DNA from: Empedobacter brevis NBRC 14943 = ATCC 43319
GTDB taxonomy: Bacteria > Bacteroidota > Bacteroidia > Flavobacteriales > Weeksellaceae
Direction of reading: 5' to 3'
NCBI RefSeq assembly: GCF_000382425.1
Contig: NZ_KB908297.1
Location: forward strand, 1 to 64,000
Length of the DNA stretch: 64,000 bases
Within the stretch, counting starts at the first letter, position 1. The number at the start of each line of letters is the position of its first letter. The translations under genes and the position numbers were made by a program. The notes below the pieces were generated by a model. That model did not search any database. It was not told the origin of the DNA and saw only the letters and a program-made list of their open reading frames with translations. Of this stretch, positions 16,760-23,833 are shown in pieces.

Positions 16760-16829
16760 AAAACAGAGGTGATATAACTTACTCTACTCACTTTTGTAGG
16801 CTACGCCTTCAAAATATCACCCCTGTTTT
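16760..16829. repeat. Imperfect 16-bp inverted repeat with 38-nt loop
   Basis: AAAACAGAGGTGATAT (16760-16775) pairs with ATATCACCCCTGTTTT (16814-16829), with one A/C mismatch. The loop contains GTAGGCTAC, and CACTA/TAGTG pair next to the right arm. No open frame of note lies in 16584-16930; this repeat and the two terminators are all I see in that gap. Confidence 0.65.
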
Positions 16830-16930
16830 ACACTAGAAAATTATAGTGACCCTTTTGATATGGGCAAAGTTGTAAAAAATTTAAGTAAAAAAAAGTTTAA
16901 AAAGTACTCTAATGATGTTAAAAACGGAAG

Positions 16931-17755
16931 TTACTGTAAATTTTTTCTAAATTGAGTAGGGCTGATGTTTAGATGTTTTTTAAAAAAATTTCCAAACGAA
17001 TATTGATCAGAAAAATTTAATTCGTTCGATATTTCTGAAATTGTTTTTGTCGTCTCGCTCAGCAAAACTTTCGCAGCGCGAATAACAACAGAGCTTATCA
17101 ATTCTTTGGTAGTTCTTCCTGTAATCGATTTGCAGCACTCTGTCAAATACCTTACAGTGATATTCAATTTATCCGCATAATATTTCGCATCTCTGTTATC
17201 AATATAATGATTGTTGAGGTCTACCAAAAACTGTTTTACAATTTCGTCTTTACGGGTTCCTTTTCGGACAATAATTGTTTGCTGTTTAGAAAGTTCGCTA
17301 AAAGTTGTGTACACTATAGCATAAAATAAATTATATTGGATATAACGGACGAACTTTGTGGATTTCTCTTTCAATCGTTTTTTCAATTGCAATAAAAGTT
17401 CTACCAACGCTAAAAATTCAACTTCTTTAAAATTATAATTGTTAATTCTAGTTGAATTGAAAAAATGATTGTATTCATAACCACTTAAATCTATGATAGA
17501 TGTATCTAGAATCTTTTTGGTCAAGGCCAAACTTAACAATTCCAAATCAAAAGATTTGGAGATGATTTGATACGATTTATCCGGTTCCGGAAAGAAGACA
17601 TCGTATTGTTTAAGTTTGATCTCTTGATCATTTTGATAAATTATTAAATTCCCTTTTCTAATAAAAATTGTTTGAATTAAATCTTTCTTCAAACGCTTAT
17701 TTTCTACGGTCTGTTTAAGAAATTCATCTTGCTCAAAAACATTAAAATTATCCAT
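16931..17755 (-). CDS. AraC-family transcriptional regulator
   Basis: 274 residues. The C-terminal ~95 residues hold the two helix-turn-helix units of the AraC family (YYADKLNITVRYLTECCKS and ISEISNELNFSDQYSFGNFF), ending with the usual SPTQFRKNLQ. The N-terminal part is a small sensor region with no clear metal- or sugar-binding signature. It lies 41 nt downstream of the SugE-like exporter gene on the same strand with no terminator between, so it may be co-transcribed and control that exporter. Ligand unknown. Confidence 0.9.
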   Translation of the reverse strand: MDNFNVFEQDEFLKQTVENKRLKKDLIQTIFIRKGNLIIYQNDQEIKLKQYDVFFPEPDKSYQIISKSFDLELLSLALTKKILDTSIIDLSGYEYNHFFNSTRINNYNFKEVEFLALVELLLQLKKRLKEKSTKFVRYIQYNLFYAIVYTTFSELSKQQTIIVRKGTRKDEIVKQFLVDLNNHYIDNRDAKYYADKLNITVRYLTECCKSITGRTTKELISSVVIRAAKVLLSETTKTISEISNELNFSDQYSFGNFFKKHLNISPTQFRKNLQ

Positions 17756-17796
17756 AAATCAACTCGATAAGATTATATTTCACTCAACTTAACTGT

Positions 17797-18123
17797 TCAA
17801 TTTGACACAAATTTTAATCCAATAATGGAACAAATTAAAGAAGTTAAAAAGAAGACTCTCCAAAAACTTGCCGGTTCCTTAAAAATAAAAATTCCTACCA
17901 AAACAGTTCCTACAGCACCAATTCCTGTCCATACAGCATAGGCTGTTCCAATAGGTAAAGTTTGTGTCGCTTTAACCAACAAAACCATACTTACTGTTAA
18001 GAAAAAAAGAAACCCTCCATACCATAAATATGTGTCATTTCCTGTCGCCTCTTTTGCTTTTCCTAGACAAGATGCAAAACCGACTTCACATAATCCTGCA
18101 ATAAGTAAAATAATCCAATTCAT
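17797..18123 (-). CDS. sugE: SMR-family exporter, Gdx/SugE type
   Basis: 108 residues, four membrane helices, the usual SMR length. Glu 13 in helix 1 is the conserved proton/substrate residue, and GTAYAVWTGIGAVGTVLVGI matches the Gdx (guanidinium exporter, old name SugE) branch rather than EmrE. It works as an antiparallel dimer in the inner membrane. A guanidine riboswitch is not visible: the leader is short and filled by the terminator of the upstream gene. Followed by the AraC gene. Substrate is inferred from the motif only. Confidence 0.88.
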   Translation of the reverse strand: MNWIILLIAGLCEVGFASCLGKAKEATGNDTYLWYGGFLFFLTVSMVLLVKATQTLPIGTAYAVWTGIGAVGTVLVGIFIFKEPASFWRVFFLTSLICSIIGLKFVSN

Positions 18124-18140
18124 TGTTTTGTTTTTATTTA

Positions 18141-18180
18141 TAAAAATTAAGGCTACTTTTTTTTGTAGCCTTAATTTTTA
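18141..18180 (-). terminator. Terminator of the YceI-like gene
   Basis: TAAAAATTAAGGCTAC and GTAGCCTTAATTTTTA pair perfectly (16 bp) around T8. It lies between the YceI-like gene and sugE on the minus strand. Confidence 0.85.
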
Positions 18181-18195
18181 TCATTTTTCTTTCAG

Positions 18196-18852
18196 CTATT
18201 TTCCGAAACTTTCGCTAAATTCGACTTGTCCCTTGACATGAACTTCACTCCAGGTTTTAGAAATTCCATCTGCACCTTTATGCAATTCTAAACAAACTTT
18301 ATTCAAAGCATCCATTGCTTTAGCAGTATTAAAGTCCATTAAATCAACATCTGTTTCTATGGTAAATAGATTATGTTCAAAAGTTGATTTCACCTCATAT
18401 TCCTTTGAGGTATTGTTCAATGTTAAATTCAAAAAAGTCTTGCCTTCTCTAAAATGCAGCTGACCTTTTATTTCGTTTGTATTGGCCATATTTCCAAACA
18501 AAATATCTTTTAACTTTTGATCACGATCAATTTGATCAGAATTTAGTGTAGCGACAGAAGCAATAATATTTGCTCCCTCTAAAACTTCTTCAGGCGTTTT
18601 ACCATCTTCTTTTGCATCTTTCACTAAAACCACGTCAAAGCGTCCGGAAACAGCAACTTTATCCGTTGTTTTATAAGCAGTCCACTCTACTCCCGATTTA
18701 CGAATCACACCTTCTACAATTTCGGTAGGCTCTTCAACAGTTACTTCTGTTTTTGTGTCGTGTTGTTCTTTTATATTTTCTTCCGGTTGATTTGTACAAT
18801 TCATCAACATGACAGACATACAGCATACAATAGCAGTAAATATTTTTCTCAT
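18196..18852 (-). CDS. YceI-like lipoprotein
   Basis: 218 residues. The N-terminus MRKIFTAIVCCMSVMLMNC looks like a lipoprotein signal with Cys 19, so the protein is envelope-anchored. From about residue 50 it follows the YceI lipocalin-like pattern: VEWTAYKTTDKVAVSGRFD, then GQLHFREGKTFLNLTLN and a C-terminal KTWSEVHVKGQVEF strand. YceI proteins bind isoprenoid-like lipids. The match is diverged, so binding partner and role are unknown. Monocistronic, closed by a 16-bp terminator. Confidence 0.75.
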   Translation of the reverse strand: MRKIFTAIVCCMSVMLMNCTNQPEENIKEQHDTKTEVTVEEPTEIVEGVIRKSGVEWTAYKTTDKVAVSGRFDVVLVKDAKEDGKTPEEVLEGANIIASVATLNSDQIDRDQKLKDILFGNMANTNEIKGQLHFREGKTFLNLTLNNTSKEYEVKSTFEHNLFTIETDVDLMDFNTAKAMDALNKVCLELHKGADGISKTWSEVHVKGQVEFSESFGK

Positions 18853-18931
18853 TTCAAACTTTTAGCTTACAAAAATACAATAAGCCTACTCGAATTCACC
18901 ATTGATTTTTAACATATTCTGAAAAAAAGTC

Positions 18932-18939
18932 TACTTTTG
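18932..18939 (+). promoter_or_regulatory. -7 box abutting a small ORF
   Basis: TACTTTTG fits TAnnTTTG and ends 4 nt before the ATG at 18944. Transcription would begin at about the start codon. Confidence 0.45.
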
Positions 18940-18943
18940 TACC

Positions 18944-19042
18944 ATGATAAAAAACCTACTAAACACTTGTCTGATTATCATTTGTTTACCATTTATTTTA
19001 CTGTATGAGATTTATTGTACCGTCTACAAATACAAAAAATAA
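18944..19042 (+). CDS. Possible 32-residue single-helix membrane peptide
   Basis: Starts MIKNLLNT, has a hydrophobic helix (about 9-24, CLIIICLPFILLYEIY) and ends in a basic tail KYKK. The layout is that of small membrane peptides. It lies 29 nt upstream of mtnN on the same strand and directly after a promoter-like box, with which its ATG would almost coincide, so it would need leaderless translation. It could also be only the mtnN leader. Confidence 0.4.
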   Translation: MIKNLLNTCLIIICLPFILLYEIYCTVYKYKK

Positions 19043-19071
19043 ATTGGTAACTTCGTTGGCAAATTGAAAAA

Positions 19072-19830
19072 ATGAACGAAAGAATAATTGGAATAATGGG
19101 CGCTATACCTCAAGAAATAAATGGTGTAGTCAATTTATTATCAAATAAGCAAGAATATAAAATCGGGAGAAGAAGCTATTTCACTGGAGAACTAAACAAT
19201 CAGAAGGTTGTTGTTGTTTATTCTCGTGTAGGAAAAGTTGCTGCAGCAACTACAGTTTCCACACTTATTTTAGAATTTAAGATTACGGAACTAATTTTTA
19301 CCGGTGTTGCAGGAGGAATACATAAAGACGTAAGAATTGGGGATATTGTTTTGGGGCAAAGCATGGTTCAACATGATATGAATGCGCAGCCTCTATTTCC
19401 TGCATATGAAATCCCTATGCTAAGTAAAGCTTTTTTTGAAGCTGATGATTCTCAAATACAAATTGCTACAACTGCTATTTTAGAATTATTAGAAGAACAA
19501 CATTTGCATCATGTAATTTCGGATATGGATCTCAATAAATTTAATATTCATACCCCTCAATTGCATATTGGTTTAATTGGTTCCGGAGATTTATTCTTTT
19601 CCACTAATTCTCAAAAAGAGAAATTACAGCAAAATTTACCAGCTATTCTTTGTGTAGAAATGGAAGGAGCCGCTGTCGCACAAGTTTGTTATGAGTTTGA
19701 TATTCCTTTCATTATTATCAGAACAATATCTGATGATGCAGACGATCATTCTACAATTGATTTTAACAGTTTTATTGAAAAGATTTCGAATGTCTATTCG
19801 ATAGAAATTATAAAAAATATCATCAAGTAA
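19072..19830 (+). CDS. mtnN: MTA/SAH nucleosidase
   Basis: 252 residues. Cleaves 5'-methylthioadenosine and S-adenosylhomocysteine to adenine plus thioribose products (methyl-cycle salvage, cytosol). Key residues are visible: Glu 15 in GAIPQE, the phosphorylase-fold glycine loop GVAGGI (78-83), CVEMEGAA with Glu 198, and ISDDAD with Asp 221 as the likely general acid. About 20 residues longer than the E. coli enzyme, in an insert near 110-160. TAACTTCG at 19048-19055 may be its own -7 box. It ends in a terminator. Confidence 0.92.
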   Translation: MNERIIGIMGAIPQEINGVVNLLSNKQEYKIGRRSYFTGELNNQKVVVVYSRVGKVAAATTVSTLILEFKITELIFTGVAGGIHKDVRIGDIVLGQSMVQHDMNAQPLFPAYEIPMLSKAFFEADDSQIQIATTAILELLEEQHLHHVISDMDLNKFNIHTPQLHIGLIGSGDLFFSTNSQKEKLQQNLPAILCVEMEGAAVAQVCYEFDIPFIIIRTISDDADDHSTIDFNSFIEKISNVYSIEIIKNIIK

Positions 19831-19859
19831 AAAGTCCTTTAAAAAGGGCTTTTTTTTTT
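19828..19859 (+). terminator. Terminator after mtnN
   Basis: AAAAAGTCCTT pairs with AAGGGCTTTTT (one G-T pair), followed by a long T-run. Confidence 0.8.
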
Positions 19860-19926
19860 GATGCATACAGTAATAAAATCATCATGATTGATGGCTTATT
19901 TCTATCCTGTAAGTAAAATGGAATTG

Positions 19927-20008
19927 TGGGGAGAGCAGGATTCGAACCTGCGAAGGTGAAACCAACGGATTTACAGTCCGTCCTCGTTGGCCGCTTGAGT
20001 ATCTCCCC
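19927..20008 (-). tRNA. tRNA-Tyr(GTA), downstream copy
   Basis: 82-nt class II tRNA on the minus strand. Acceptor stem GGGGAGA/TCTCCCC, discriminator A, anticodon loop CTGTAAA (GTA). Identical by eye to the copy at 20122-20203. CCA not encoded. Confidence 0.97.
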
Positions 20009-20040
20009 GCCTAATAATAAAGTATTCTTCAAAAAAGAAG

Positions 20041-20114
20041 AGCCGATAGAGGGACTCGAACCCACGACCTGCTGATTACAAATCAGCTGCTCTAGCCAGC
20101 TGAGCTACATCGGC
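20041..20114 (-). tRNA. tRNA-Thr(TGT), downstream copy
   Basis: 74-nt tRNA on the minus strand. Acceptor GCCGATG, D-loop, anticodon loop TTTGTAA (TGT), T-loop GTTCGAGTC. Identical by eye to the copy at 20223-20296. Confidence 0.97.
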
Positions 20115-20121
20115 AATTTTG

Positions 20122-20203
20122 TGGGGAGAGCAGGATTCGAACCTGCGAAGGTGAAACCAACGGATTTACAGTCCGTCCTCGTTGGCCGCTTGAGTATCTC
20201 CCC
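20122..20203 (-). tRNA. tRNA-Tyr(GTA), upstream copy
   Basis: Same 82-nt gene as at 19927-20008; it begins 7 nt after the downstream tRNA-Thr in window coordinates. Confidence 0.97.
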
Positions 20204-20222
20204 AACTTATATTTTTACTGAG

Positions 20223-20296
20223 AGCCGATAGAGGGACTCGAACCCACGACCTGCTGATTACAAATCAGCTGCTCTAGCCAGCTGAGCTACATCGGC
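20223..20296 (-). tRNA. tRNA-Thr(TGT), first gene of the cluster
   Basis: Same 74-nt gene as at 20041-20114. In transcription order the cluster is Thr, Tyr, Thr, Tyr. In many bacteria a Thr-Tyr pair precedes tuf; here it is duplicated and stands alone. Confidence 0.97.
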
Positions 20297-20377
20297 AAAA
20301 ATATTATTATTTGAATATTTCAAATTGAAAACAGGAAGTTTATTTCTTGAAAGAAGTATTGTTCCTTTTTCGTGGTG

Positions 20378-20409
20378 CAATATTAGGGCAGTTTTTCGAA
20401 TCTCGCAAA
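20378..20409 (-). promoter_or_regulatory. Promoter of the Thr-Tyr tRNA cluster
   Basis: Minus-strand TTTG (20406-20409), 20-nt spacer, TAATATTG (20378-20385; one base off TAnnTTTG), about 80 nt upstream of the first tRNA-Thr. Confidence 0.6.
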
Positions 20410-20549
20410 TGTTTTTTCAAAAAAAATCAGAAGAGTTGAAGAAATAATCACTTCAATTTTGAAAATCAGAATTTTAGAATTCAAAAAAAAATAAACTTTT
20501 TTTTGTTGAAAAAGTCAAAAAGATAATATTCTATTTACATTAGAGTCCC

Positions 20550-20557
20550 TATTTTTG
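20550..20557 (+). promoter_or_regulatory. -7 box of the Na/Pi transporter gene
   Basis: TATTTTTG fits TAnnTTTG, with transcription start near 20564 and an 11-nt leader. No good TTTG lies 19 nt upstream. Confidence 0.45.
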
Positions 20558-20574
20558 TAGTCAATTAATCATTA

Positions 20575-22221
20575 ATGCACCTTATCATACAAATTTTGCA
20601 ACTTTTCGGGGCTATTGCTTTGTTTATTTTTGCAATCAAATTATTAAGCGAAAATTTACAAGCGTTATCCGGATCAAATTTTAAACGTACTCTAAACAAA
20701 CTTACCAGAAACAATTTTTCAACAATTGTTACAGGAACACTTTTCACAACAGCTATACAGTCTTCGTCCGCTGCAAGTGTGTTTATATTAGGATTTGTAA
20801 ATGCCGGATTGATTAATTTACGAAAAGCTTTTGGGTTAATATTGGGAGCGAATATCGGAACAACATTAACATTGTGGCTAGTTTATTTCGGAATGAAATT
20901 CGATTTACTTCAGCTCGCTTTGCCTCTTATTATAATTGCTTTTCCATTTTATCTTTCGAAAAAACGAAATCAAAGAAAAATAGGTGGAATTTTATTTTCA
21001 CTTTCGTTGTTATTCTTGTCTCTCTATTTTCTAAAAACATTTTTACCTTCTATTGAAAACCACCAGAAGTTACAAGAGTTTTTTCAGCATTTATCCAATT
21101 ACGGATTTTTAACCAACTTGTTGTTTATTCTTTTTGGAATATTATTAACTGTTTTAGTTCATTTTTCCTCTGCATCAATTACCATTGCAATTTTATTAGC
21201 AAGTAAAGGTTTACCCATTGAACTAGCTGCAATGATTGTTTTGGGAGCAAATATCGGAACAACATTCACAGCGCATTTGGTTGCCGCCATTGGTGATAAA
21301 TACACAAAAGTTGTAGCTGCTTTTCACACATTTTTTAATCTTGTGGTTGCTTTCATCTTTATGCTTCTCGGAAACTTGCTGTTACAGTTTATAGGTGCAT
21401 CAATTTCTTCTAACATAGCCGTTCAGTTGATAACATTTGATACCATTACTAATTTGGTTGGCGTTCTGCTATTAACCCCTTTTATCAATAAGCTGGCTTT
21501 CTATTGTCAGAAAAAGTATTTTTCATATAAACGTACTGATAATAAGTTAGAATTCTATGCGATTCCCTTTGGGACAAATTCTGACCTATATAAAAATGAA
21601 GCCAACAAAAAATTGCTGAAACTTGCTTCAACAACCAAACAAACGATTTATACACTTGGTCGAATGATTACCGAAAGTGACGAGGAAAAGATTTTGGTTT
21701 TTCGTGAACGAATTTTAGAACTTGAAAAAGAAGGTGATCAATTAGAACGTGAAGTAAATGAATTCTTAAATGAAATTGCTGATTTGGATTTACCAAACGA
21801 AAATACAATTGCAATTCATCAATTGATTACACTTTGTCATCATTTGGAAAGTGTTGGAGATATTGCTATTAAAATCTCTTCCATCCATCGTCGTCGTCGT
21901 ATGACCAATAGTTATTTTACTCCAAAAATGAGGACTTATTTGGTCGAATTTCAAATCAATTTGAATCAAACGACTCGGATTTTAAACCAAAATTTGAACG
22001 AAACACAGGAAGAAGTTTCCATTAAACAGGCCGAATTTATAGAAAAAACCATTAATACAATTTACAAAGAAGCCGAAGTAAATTTGATGAAAACCATCGA
22101 AAAAGACAAGTTAATGACCACAAGTGCGCTTTTTTACAAAGATTTGATCCAGAATTACGAAATTCTTGGCGATCATTTGTATAAAGCCAATGCAACAATT
22201 GTTAAACTGAAAAATCAGTAG
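20575..22221 (+). CDS. Na/phosphate cotransporter fused to a PhoU-like domain
   Basis: 548 residues. The N-terminal ~320 residues form about eight membrane helices with two family repeats: AIQSSSAASV (near 62) and a second VHFSSASITIA (near 195), each followed by a GANIGTT motif (near 98 and 220). This is the NptA/YjbB layout of sodium-dependent phosphate movement at the inner membrane. The C-terminal ~200 residues are helical and PhoU-like (HLESVGDIAIKIS), a likely cytosolic control domain. The 548-residue length fits the family. Possible role: phosphate uptake or export; direction is not readable. Followed by a small membrane protein gene 19 nt later. Confidence 0.88.
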   Translation: MHLIIQILQLFGAIALFIFAIKLLSENLQALSGSNFKRTLNKLTRNNFSTIVTGTLFTTAIQSSSAASVFILGFVNAGLINLRKAFGLILGANIGTTLTLWLVYFGMKFDLLQLALPLIIIAFPFYLSKKRNQRKIGGILFSLSLLFLSLYFLKTFLPSIENHQKLQEFFQHLSNYGFLTNLLFILFGILLTVLVHFSSASITIAILLASKGLPIELAAMIVLGANIGTTFTAHLVAAIGDKYTKVVAAFHTFFNLVVAFIFMLLGNLLLQFIGASISSNIAVQLITFDTITNLVGVLLLTPFINKLAFYCQKKYFSYKRTDNKLEFYAIPFGTNSDLYKNEANKKLLKLASTTKQTIYTLGRMITESDEEKILVFRERILELEKEGDQLEREVNEFLNEIADLDLPNENTIAIHQLITLCHHLESVGDIAIKISSIHRRRRMTNSYFTPKMRTYLVEFQINLNQTTRILNQNLNETQEEVSIKQAEFIEKTINTIYKEAEVNLMKTIEKDKLMTTSALFYKDLIQNYEILGDHLYKANATIVKLKNQ

Positions 22222-22240
22222 TTTTTTGTATGTTTACTTT

Positions 22241-22759
22241 ATGCGAAGAAGTGTTGCTGAAAAAATAGCTTATGATTTAGCGCAAGGAAGAAAATATAAA
22301 GCAACTTTGCGATTAAAAAACCTGATCAATGAATTTCCCAATGATTTAACTTTACGAAATAAATTGGCTGAAATTTATTATGATAGCGGTTTTTATGATG
22401 AAGCTGGAAAATTTTGGCTTCTATCGGAAGAAAGAAATTCTGAAATTGACCGATGTATCGAAGTCTACAAAAACTCTGTTAATAATTCTGGTCATCAAAT
22501 TCTAAAAGATATCGTTTTTCGTGGGGATAAAACTAAATTATCATTTAATCTGCAAACAATTTTAAACGATTTAGAAAAAGATAGTTTCGAAAAAACTAAA
22601 AACATTCCCAACTTTCAACCTAAGAAAAATTATCGTGAAAATGATGATTATAAAGAAACATTCAAAGATAAAATATTAAAGTATTCCTTTTTTGCTTTTC
22701 TTATTTTTATCCTTTTACTCCTCATTCTTGGAATTATTAAAATTACTGAATGGTTTTAG
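22241..22759 (+). CDS. DUF6584-like small protein with C-terminal helix
   Basis: About 172 residues from the ATG at 22241 (an in-frame TTG at 22226 is the alternative). The N-terminal half (KATLRLKNLINEFPNDLTLRNKLAEIYYDSGFYDEAGKFW) is a TPR-like helical pair seen in DUF6584 proteins (match from memory). The C-terminus is one hydrophobic helix (near 148-170), so it is membrane-anchored with the helical domain probably in the cytosol. Likely in the same transcript as the transporter. Function unknown. Confidence 0.6.
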   Translation: MRRSVAEKIAYDLAQGRKYKATLRLKNLINEFPNDLTLRNKLAEIYYDSGFYDEAGKFWLLSEERNSEIDRCIEVYKNSVNNSGHQILKDIVFRGDKTKLSFNLQTILNDLEKDSFEKTKNIPNFQPKKNYRENDDYKETFKDKILKYSFFAFLIFILLLLILGIIKITEWF

Positions 22760-22793
22760 TTTTCAAAAATTCGTTCACTTCTCCTCTATTTTG

Positions 22794-22801
22794 TAATTTT
22801 G
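22794..22801 (+). promoter_or_regulatory. -7 box of the LuxE-like gene
   Basis: TAATTTTG fits TAnnTTTG and ends 4 nt before the ATG at 22806, so the transcript would be nearly leaderless. No clear -33 box. Confidence 0.45.
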
Positions 22802-22805
22802 CAAG

Positions 22806-23792
22806 ATGTTTGATTCAAAGCAAATTTTTTCTATTCAGTCCGAAGAAGATTTCCAAAACGCTGCATTGGAAGTTTTCCGTTATCAAGCACAAGAAAATGA
22901 AGTTTATAAAAACTTTTTGAATTTCTTGCATGTTGATTATTCTACTGTAAAACATACAGACGATATTCCTTTTTTACCCATTCAGTTTTTCAAGAAATAT
23001 GATCTTATTTCCGGAACCCGAACAGTTGAAAAAGTTTTTACAAGTTCCGGAACAACAGGAATGACAACGAGTAAACACTTGGTTACAGATTTGGCTTTGT
23101 ATCATTATAGTTTAGAAAAATGTTTTGAACAATTCTACGGTCCGCTTTCAGATTATACAATTTTCGCTCTTCTACCTTCTTATCTGGAACGTACAGGTTC
23201 ATCGCTTATTGATATGGTTGAATATTGGATTGAGAAATCCGAGAACGAAAAAAGCGGTTTTTATTTATATAACCACCACGAATTGTACGAAAACCTTTTG
23301 GCTCATGAAAAAACGGGCAAAAAAGCAATTTTGATTGGTGTTTCTTTTGCTTTGCTGGATTTTGTTAAGCATTATAAAATGAATTTGAAACATACAATTG
23401 TTATGGAAACGGGCGGAATGAAAGGTCGCAAAAAAGAAATTACCCGTGAAGAATTGCACCGTATCCTAAAAGAAGGATTCGGAACAACCGAAATTCATTC
23501 AGAATATGGCATGACAGAATTGCTTTCTCAAGGTTATTCACGAGGAGATTTAACGTTTAAATCCCCTAATTGGATGCGAATTATAATTCGCGAAACCGAA
23601 GATCCTCTTCGCTATGTTGAAGAAGGAAAAACAGGAGGCGTAAATGTAATTGATTTAGCAAATTACAATTCAATCAGTTTTATTGCAACTGATGATTTAG
23701 GAAAAAAAATAACATCTAATCAGTTTGAAATCTTAGGACGTTTCGATCATTCAGACGTACGAGGCTGCAACTTGATGATACTTGAATCATAA
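22806..23792 (+). CDS. LuxE-like acyl-protein synthetase/ligase
   Basis: 328 residues. The ATP-binding signature TSSGTTGMTTSK (79-90) and the block EIHSEYGMTELLSQGYSRGDLTF (near 232-254) fit the LuxE/adenylate-forming family, which activates fatty acids as acyl-AMP. True LuxE works with LuxC and LuxD in bioluminescence; neither is here, so this is a stand-alone member whose acceptor is unknown. Cytosolic, monocistronic, with its own -7 box and a strong terminator. Assignment to the family is good; function is inference. Confidence 0.75.
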   Translation: MFDSKQIFSIQSEEDFQNAALEVFRYQAQENEVYKNFLNFLHVDYSTVKHTDDIPFLPIQFFKKYDLISGTRTVEKVFTSSGTTGMTTSKHLVTDLALYHYSLEKCFEQFYGPLSDYTIFALLPSYLERTGSSLIDMVEYWIEKSENEKSGFYLYNHHELYENLLAHEKTGKKAILIGVSFALLDFVKHYKMNLKHTIVMETGGMKGRKKEITREELHRILKEGFGTTEIHSEYGMTELLSQGYSRGDLTFKSPNWMRIIIRETEDPLRYVEEGKTGGVNVIDLANYNSISFIATDDLGKKITSNQFEILGRFDHSDVRGCNLMILES

Positions 23793-23833
23793 AATAAAAA
23801 ACGTGCTGAATTTTTCAGCACGTTTTTTATTTT
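23791..23833. terminator. Bidirectional terminator
   Basis: AAAATAAAAAACGTGCTGAA pairs with TTCAGCACGTTTTTTATTTT around TTT. It serves the LuxE-like gene (plus) and the DUF3857 gene (minus). Confidence 0.9.

Noticed and set aside
18124-18195. Guanidine riboswitch before the SugE-like gene
   Set aside because: The leader is short and mostly taken by a 16-bp terminator of the upstream gene; no known riboswitch pattern seen.
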